Below are positions 62,501 through 64,000 of a stretch of 64,000 nucleotides of DNA, piece by piece. The DNA comes from Mesorhabditis belari (Eukaryota; Nematoda; Chromadorea; Rhabditida; Rhabditidae). The translations under genes and the position numbers were made by a program. Position 1 is the stretch's first letter. Each line of letters begins with the position of its first letter. A model generated the notes under the pieces. It had not been told where the DNA came from. It made no database searches and was given only the letters and a program-made list of their open reading frames with translations. The stretch is from the NCBI GenBank assembly GCA_958450365.1, contig CAUEEP010000928.1, positions 731,501 to 795,500 on the forward strand, read 5' to 3'.

Positions 62501-63367
62501 GATGTGTCTTCGATCTTCTCGATCCACTCGATTTCAGGGCTATTTCCCTTCTCGTACCCCATCAGCTGCCCATTCTGGACGATCGAGTATCTCTGGGGTA
62601 AGAGAAAAAAACGAGAAACTTTTAGAAGATATTCAAGATAGACTAAACTTTTGCACCTGTTCCTTTTCGTAAAATTTGTATTTCCGGCAAACTTCTTTTA
62701 ACTAACGCTATCTTTTTCGTTTTTCTAACAAACGAGTGCTGTGAGGGGGTTTTTTTATGTTAACTTATCGTTTGATTTTCTCTAAAAATTTTATAAAATA
62801 TTTTTTAAAAAAAAAAAAGGGGAAAATTTTTTTTTTTTTTTTTAATAATTTTTTATATTAAAATTTTTTTAAAAAAAAAAAAAAAAAATTAAAAAAATTT
62901 AATATCTTTGTCGCAAAGATTGGCTACTATTTTTGATCGATAAATTTCAGTCAATGGCCTCGATGGCCTCATGGTCTCCATGTTCATCTCGATCCGTTTC
63001 TCCCGCATCGCCCATGAGATTAGCGTTCGTCTAAAGATTCAATTATTATATCTTTTATATTAAATATTATCGAATATCGAATATCGAATATCGCCTATGG
63101 GGTTATGAGATCATTGTAATAGCAAGTTTTTACAGAGGTTCATGGGCTTATGATGTGATCTATTTACCAGCTCATTTGGAACGAACAGCCAAAATTCAAA
63201 AAGGAGCTCTTCCATTAGGTGAGATGGGGGAAAAGGATTAGCCAAAAAGAAGAAATGAATGGATTCCAGGGATCACGGTGGATGCGGAAAGAGATAAAGG
63301 AGTAAATGGATGTGTCGTCAGAAGTATTTGCGGCAAAAAGGCCATCGCAAGAGATGCTAGGATACAG
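35538..63367 (+). CDS. mpz-1: Multi-PDZ scaffold protein, MPZ-1/MUPP1/PATJ type (partial, continues past the window)
   Basis: A cytoplasmic scaffold at membranes and junctions, recognised by domain order. Start: ATG 35538 (19-nt exon), then 36706-36761, 36861-36935, 37008-37083, 37600-37679, 37798-37908 encode an L27 domain (RRVLRELRTRERSQ, RTLERVLEDPSFRKHL). Exons 42054-42127, 42235-42293, 44924-45010 carry a degenerate PDZ1 (VRIGDRWLAV). PDZ2: 48265-48333, 48699-48833 (GLGFGIVGG, VVVKTILPG), 48893-48967, 49762-49852. Linker: 50978-51099, 51142-51243, 51317-51399, 52061-52118, 52196-52225. PDZ3: 52608-52734 (LGLGITVAGY), 53968-54059, 54129-54211, 54308-54368. PDZ4: 54967-55042, 55340-55536 (GLGIALEG), 55941-56045. 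Then 56112-56213, 56441-56500. PDZ5: 56580-56723 (GLGFSVADY), 56810-56943, 56985-57072. Ser-rich linker: 61286-61375, 61561-61635, 62538-62597, 62951-63028. PDZ6: 63136-63218, 63270-63367. Phases fail at 37908/42054, 45010/48265 and 63028/63136, so exons are missing or wrong there. Confidence 0.9.
35668..36432. mobile_element. Composite terminal-inverted-repeat element carrying a MITE piece and a tRNA-like sequence
   Basis: The ends GATTACCCTAAAGTCTCGAG and, inverted, CGCGACTTTAGGGTAATC match over about 28 bp. AGTATAAGTTC also occurs just inside both ends. The cargo holds a truncated, reversed copy of the TACCGTAA MITE (about 35818-36028), a GC-rich block (36030-36270), and a tRNA-like B-box region (GGGGTTCGAACCC, about 36335-36400). 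It lies in intron 1 of mpz-1. Confidence 0.8.
35818..36028 (-). mobile_element. TACCGTAA-type MITE, copy 3, truncated
   Basis: Reverse-oriented internal part from CCTCGTACAGTCGCGTAGTC to GCACCGTCATTA; both terminal TACCGTAAATACTG motifs are missing. It lies inside the composite element. Confidence 0.9.
38040..38360. repeat. Head-to-head pair of tRNA-like sequences forming a palindrome
   Basis: AACAAGGTTCGGTGGGACA at the left is the inverse of TGTCCCACCGAACCTTGTT at the right. Each arm holds a tRNA-like unit. The right one reads GGTGGCGCAGTCGGGAGCGC (A-box region) through CGGTTCCCGGGCTGTCCCAC (B-box region); the left one is its inverted partner. The loop (about 38120-38240) is also inverted around TACACCAATT, with GGGGGATTATTGG and its inverse. 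Confidence 0.8.
38345..39310. repeat. Large inverted repeat linked to the tRNA-like palindrome
   Basis: The segment 38361-38530 (CTACAATATATTCTAAGGC, AAAATGTTCGTACGGACAGAC, CCCATATAAGCCAGACTCTT) recurs inverted at 39115-39275 and is followed there by a third copy of the tRNA-like end (AACAAGGTTCGGTGGGACAG at 39285-39310). A direct, shorter copy of the right arm follows at 39310-39410. It lies in an intron of mpz-1. Confidence 0.85.
39842..40339. mobile_element. MITE with TACCGTAAAAACTCTAATAG ends, plus a partial copy
   Basis: The full copy is 40084-40339, from TACCGTAAAAACTCTAATAG to the inverse CTATTAGAGTTTTGACGGTA. A diverged right half without the terminal repeat precedes it at about 39842-39968 (CTCTCTACTTTAATTTGATAC, GAGTAAACTTAGACTACG). 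The family is distinct from, but similar at its ends to, the 268-bp MITE. Confidence 0.85.
40812..41356. mobile_element. TACCGTAA-type MITE, copy 4, with an internal insertion
   Basis: The left end CTACCATAAATACTGTAATAG and right end TATTACAGTATTTACGGTA flank a reverse-oriented body (41108-41335) and about 250 bp of extra sequence (40850-41100). Confidence 0.9.
42320..42588 (+). mobile_element. TACCGTAA-type MITE, copy 5
   Basis: Full length, with terminal TACCGTAAATACTGTAATAG and inverse, plus a central GGTATCAAAAAATAG hairpin. It lies in an mpz-1 intron. Confidence 0.95.
43198..43467 (+). mobile_element. TACCGTAA-type MITE, copy 6
   Basis: Full length. Its left flank (TATTGCTTATTAGAAGATATAA) nearly repeats the flank of copy 8, so copy 8 may have come with neighbouring DNA. 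Confidence 0.95.
44440..44540. repeat. TACTTTATATACTATTATA-type tandem repeat
   Basis: Irregular TACTTTA and TATACTATTATA units repeated over about 100 bp in an mpz-1 intron. Confidence 0.8.
45094..45361 (+). mobile_element. TACCGTAA-type MITE, copy 7
   Basis: Full length with both terminal inverted repeats; 268 bp, flanked by A/T. It lies in an mpz-1 intron. Confidence 0.95.
46247..46792. mobile_element. Internally deleted mariner element
   Basis: It runs from ATTGGATTGGTGAATTGAAAACTGC to GCAGTTTTCAATTCACCAACCCAATA. It holds a foldback body (AAACCCATTTTGGTGTCAATGG and its inverse) and, near the right end, a remnant of the transposase C-terminus (GGGCAGAAGTCGTCAATAAT). Confidence 0.85.
46847..47101 (+). 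pseudogene. Mariner transposase, C-terminal remnant
   Basis: Translation gives the third-aspartate region of a mariner DD34D transposase, written here as PYSLDLAPFDYYLF, followed by a typical C-terminal tail (YQEKGICKLPVKWAEVV) and a stop at 47099. An in-frame TGA after KNWL and the absence of the first two Asp blocks show it is dead. The mariner-type end CAGTTTTCAATTTACCAACCCAAT follows at 47120-47143. Confidence 0.9.
47725..47772. repeat. TTGTC pentanucleotide repeat
   Basis: About nine head-to-tail TTGTC/CTTGT units with few interruptions, in an mpz-1 intron. Confidence 0.9.
47960..48080 (+). other. Possible extra mpz-1 exon (unplaced)
   Basis: After the acceptor AAATTATCAG the frame GTIEKKLVLNVKVDGLSS then DELRKRLQRDL reads like coding sequence. 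I could not find a donor that joins it in phase to 48265, and its upstream phase also disagrees with the exon ending at 45010. It may be an alternative exon, or there may be a missed neighbour. Confidence 0.35.
48165..48232. repeat. GAATTT hexanucleotide repeat
   Basis: GAATTT repeated about ten times with one short slip (GAATTGAATTT) and one GCATTT, immediately upstream of the exon starting near 48265. Confidence 0.9.
49060..49690. repeat. Dispersed repeat with tRNA-like segments, in an mpz-1 intron
   Basis: It shares ordered words with 34324-34650 at both ends. Within it, 49345-49420 read on the minus strand has an A-box-like GGCCTCGTGGAG and a B-box-like GGGTTCAATTC, and 49250-49290 has another GGGTTCGCCTCC. 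No clean cloverleaf can be drawn. Confidence 0.5.
51372..51580. repeat. Source of a transposed exon-intron fragment
   Basis: The last 28 nt of the exon 51317-51399 plus the next 180 nt of intron are found again at 54631-54820. The intron part contains a short palindrome (CCTACCCCAGGGTAGG) and a tRNA-like piece whose minus strand has TTGGCCGAGTGGGGC and AGTTCGATCCCC. Confidence 0.85.
51794..51880. repeat. 11-bp minisatellite TTGGAACCGTA
   Basis: About eight near-perfect GTATTGGAACC units in an mpz-1 intron, ending in TACCGTAACC. Confidence 0.95.
53192..53708. mobile_element. Large palindromic MITE (GAGTGGGACAAATGC ends)
   Basis: AAGAGTGGGACAAATGCGACC at the left pairs with GTAGCATTTGTCCCACTCCC at the right. 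Subterminal TTTGCGCACCCGGACATTTG units are repeated in both arms, and the blocks CTAGGTAATTTTAGGGCG and GAAATTTTGACATA are inverted. The 515 bp nearly all folds; it lies in the intron that splits PDZ3. Confidence 0.92.
53820..53905 (-). other. tRNA-like sequence with A and B boxes
   Basis: On the minus strand TTAGTCATTGGTAGAGCG (A box) is followed by GGTCGCAGGTTCGAATCC (B box) and a T-run. The acceptor ends (TACGTGT / GGCGATC) do not pair, so this is a tRNA-derived repeat or decayed gene in an mpz-1 intron. Confidence 0.6.
54507..54950. repeat. Direct 125-bp repeat flanking the transposed exon fragment
   Basis: The segment GATTTGAATGTGGAGCGCCC...GTGAAAAATATAAAAAAATA occurs at 54507-54630 and again at 54828-54950. 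Between them (54631-54820) is the copy of 51372-51580, including the 3' end of a coding exon and its GTAAGT donor. All of it lies in the intron between 54368 and 54967. Confidence 0.9.
56318..56388 (-). other. tRNA-like sequence with A and B boxes
   Basis: On the minus strand TGGTCGACTGGCTAAGAGC (A box) and AAGGGTTCAATTCCACC (B box) lie at tRNA-like spacing, starting GGCTGCC. The ends do not form a good acceptor stem. It lies in an mpz-1 intron. Confidence 0.55.
57205..57922. mobile_element. Long inverted-repeat element (CTACAGGGTGCGTTAT ends)
   Basis: The left end CAGGGTGCGTTATCAATTAC matches the inverse GTAATTATGACGCACCCTATAG. Long inner arms (CACTTCCAAGAGTCTAGCTC; CTCCAATCGATTAAATATTG) are inverted too. 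It lies in the 4.2-kb intron after PDZ5. Confidence 0.92.
58289..58503 (+). mobile_element. TACCGTAA-type MITE, copy 8, right end missing
   Basis: Starts with TACCGTAAATACTGTAATAG and breaks off after ACTAAAAAACTTTAG. The missing right part is replaced by sequence also found at 40744-40830. Confidence 0.9.
58577..58799 (-). mobile_element. TACCGTAA-type MITE, copy 9
   Basis: Reverse-oriented and slightly deleted. Its 5' flank (58513-58576, AGTAGTTTTCGCCTGTTTTT...) equals the 5' flank of copy 4 at 40744-40811, so flank and element were copied together. Confidence 0.9.
60240..60763. mobile_element. Internally deleted mariner element
   Basis: It runs from TATTGGGTTGATGAGTTGAAAAC to GTTTTCAATTCACCAACCCAATAG. 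It contains the reversed transposase tail (ATTATTGACGACTTCTGCCC) and the same foldback body as 46247-46792. Confidence 0.85.
61724..62082. mobile_element. Internally deleted mariner element, body only
   Basis: It runs from ATTGGGTTCGTGAATTGAAAAC to GTTTTCAATTCACCAACC. Nearly the whole unit is a foldback around about 61905 and no transposase tail remains. It lies in an mpz-1 intron. Confidence 0.85.
62805..62905. repeat. Poly-A/poly-T low-complexity block
   Basis: Alternating homopolymer A and T runs, about 100 bp, just before the exon at 62951. Possibly a sequencing or consensus artefact. Confidence 0.7.
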
Positions 63368-63431
63368 GTACGGCTCTTTTCATTTCCAAATTTCTCACTT
63401 TACTCTTTTAGTTTCTTGTGTTTAAAATAAC

Positions 63432-63439
<8 letters not shown>

Positions 63440-63490
<51 letters not shown>

Positions 63491-63548
63491 TAATTTTTTT
63501 TTTTTTTTTATTTTTTTTTTTTTTATTTTAAAAAAAAAAAAAAAAAAA

Positions 63549-63604
<56 letters not shown>

Positions 63605-63623
63605 TAAATTTATAAAAAAATTT

Positions 63624-63658
<35 letters not shown>

Positions 63659-63662
63659 TTTT

Positions 63663-63710
<48 letters not shown>

Positions 63711-63844
63711 AAAAAAAAAAAAAAAAAATTTTTTTTTTTTTTTTTTATTTTTTTTTATTAAAAATTTTTTTTATTTTTAAATTTTTTTTAATTTTTATTT
63801 TTTTTTTATTTTTTAAAAAAAATTTAAAAAAAAAAAAAAAAATA

Positions 63845-63900
<56 letters not shown>
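63440..63900. repeat. Extended poly-T/poly-A block of doubtful quality
   Basis: About 460 bp consisting almost only of long T and A runs. It interrupts mpz-1 right after the PDZ6 exon ending at 63367. It reads like a low-quality gap fill. The window end (63970-64000) resumes normal sequence with TTAGGTTGGTGAAT, a mariner-type end. Confidence 0.75.
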
Positions 63901-63905
<5 letters not shown>

Positions 63906-64000
63906 TAATAGCAAAAGATTTAGAAATGAAAACAATAGAATCTCTTATAAATTCTATAGTTAGAGTTATATTAGGTTGGGCTCATATTAGGTTGGTGAAT

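Overview
The window is nuclear DNA of a nematode, most likely a free-living or otherwise compact-genome chromadorean. The signs are an AT-rich background, genes split into many small exons by introns often only 40-60 nt long with GT...TTTCAG or TTTTAG ends, spliced-leader-type acceptors a few bases to about 100 bases upstream of several start codons, AATAAA poly(A) signals, and a warthog gene (nematode hedgehog-related Wart plus Hint architecture). No prokaryotic, organellar or rRNA features are seen. All gene models were spliced by hand from phase-consistent exons; none has transcript support.

Genes, left to right. (1) 3770-4927 (+): small acidic 100-residue protein of unknown function. (2) 7319-8521 (+): 132-residue secreted protein with one thrombospondin type 1 repeat. 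(3) 9007-12406 (-): unrecognised basic protein whose N-terminus resembles gene 1. (4) 15102-19419 (+): SMG-8, the SMG1-kinase regulator of nonsense-mediated decay, in about 26 exons. (5) 19498-22821 (-): a 493-residue warthog protein with signal peptide, Wart domain and a full Hint autoprocessing domain, tail to tail with smg-8. (6) 24793-26507 (+): a 245-residue secreted protein that looks like a divergent half Wart domain without Hint, head to head with gene 5. (7) 35538 to beyond 63367 (+): a giant multi-PDZ gene (MPZ-1/MUPP1/PATJ type) with an L27 domain and PDZ domains 1 to 6, running off the right edge.

The region 26.6-35.5 kb holds no gene that I can support. Most non-coding DNA, including introns, is made of short inverted-repeat elements: nine copies of one 268-bp TACCGTAAATACTG-ended MITE, mariner relics, at least a dozen other fold-back elements, and several tRNA-like sequences with A and B boxes.

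The most unusual structural theme is a set of three unrelated fold-back elements (about 5.8-6.7, 8.0-8.4 and 21.3-22.2 kb) that each carry an internal minisatellite of a different unit length. Close behind are a head-to-head pair of tRNA-like sequences inside a larger inverted repeat (38.0-39.3 kb), a composite terminal-inverted-repeat element that holds foreign pieces (35.7-36.4 kb), and a piece of an mpz-1 exon copied with its splice donor into a later intron.
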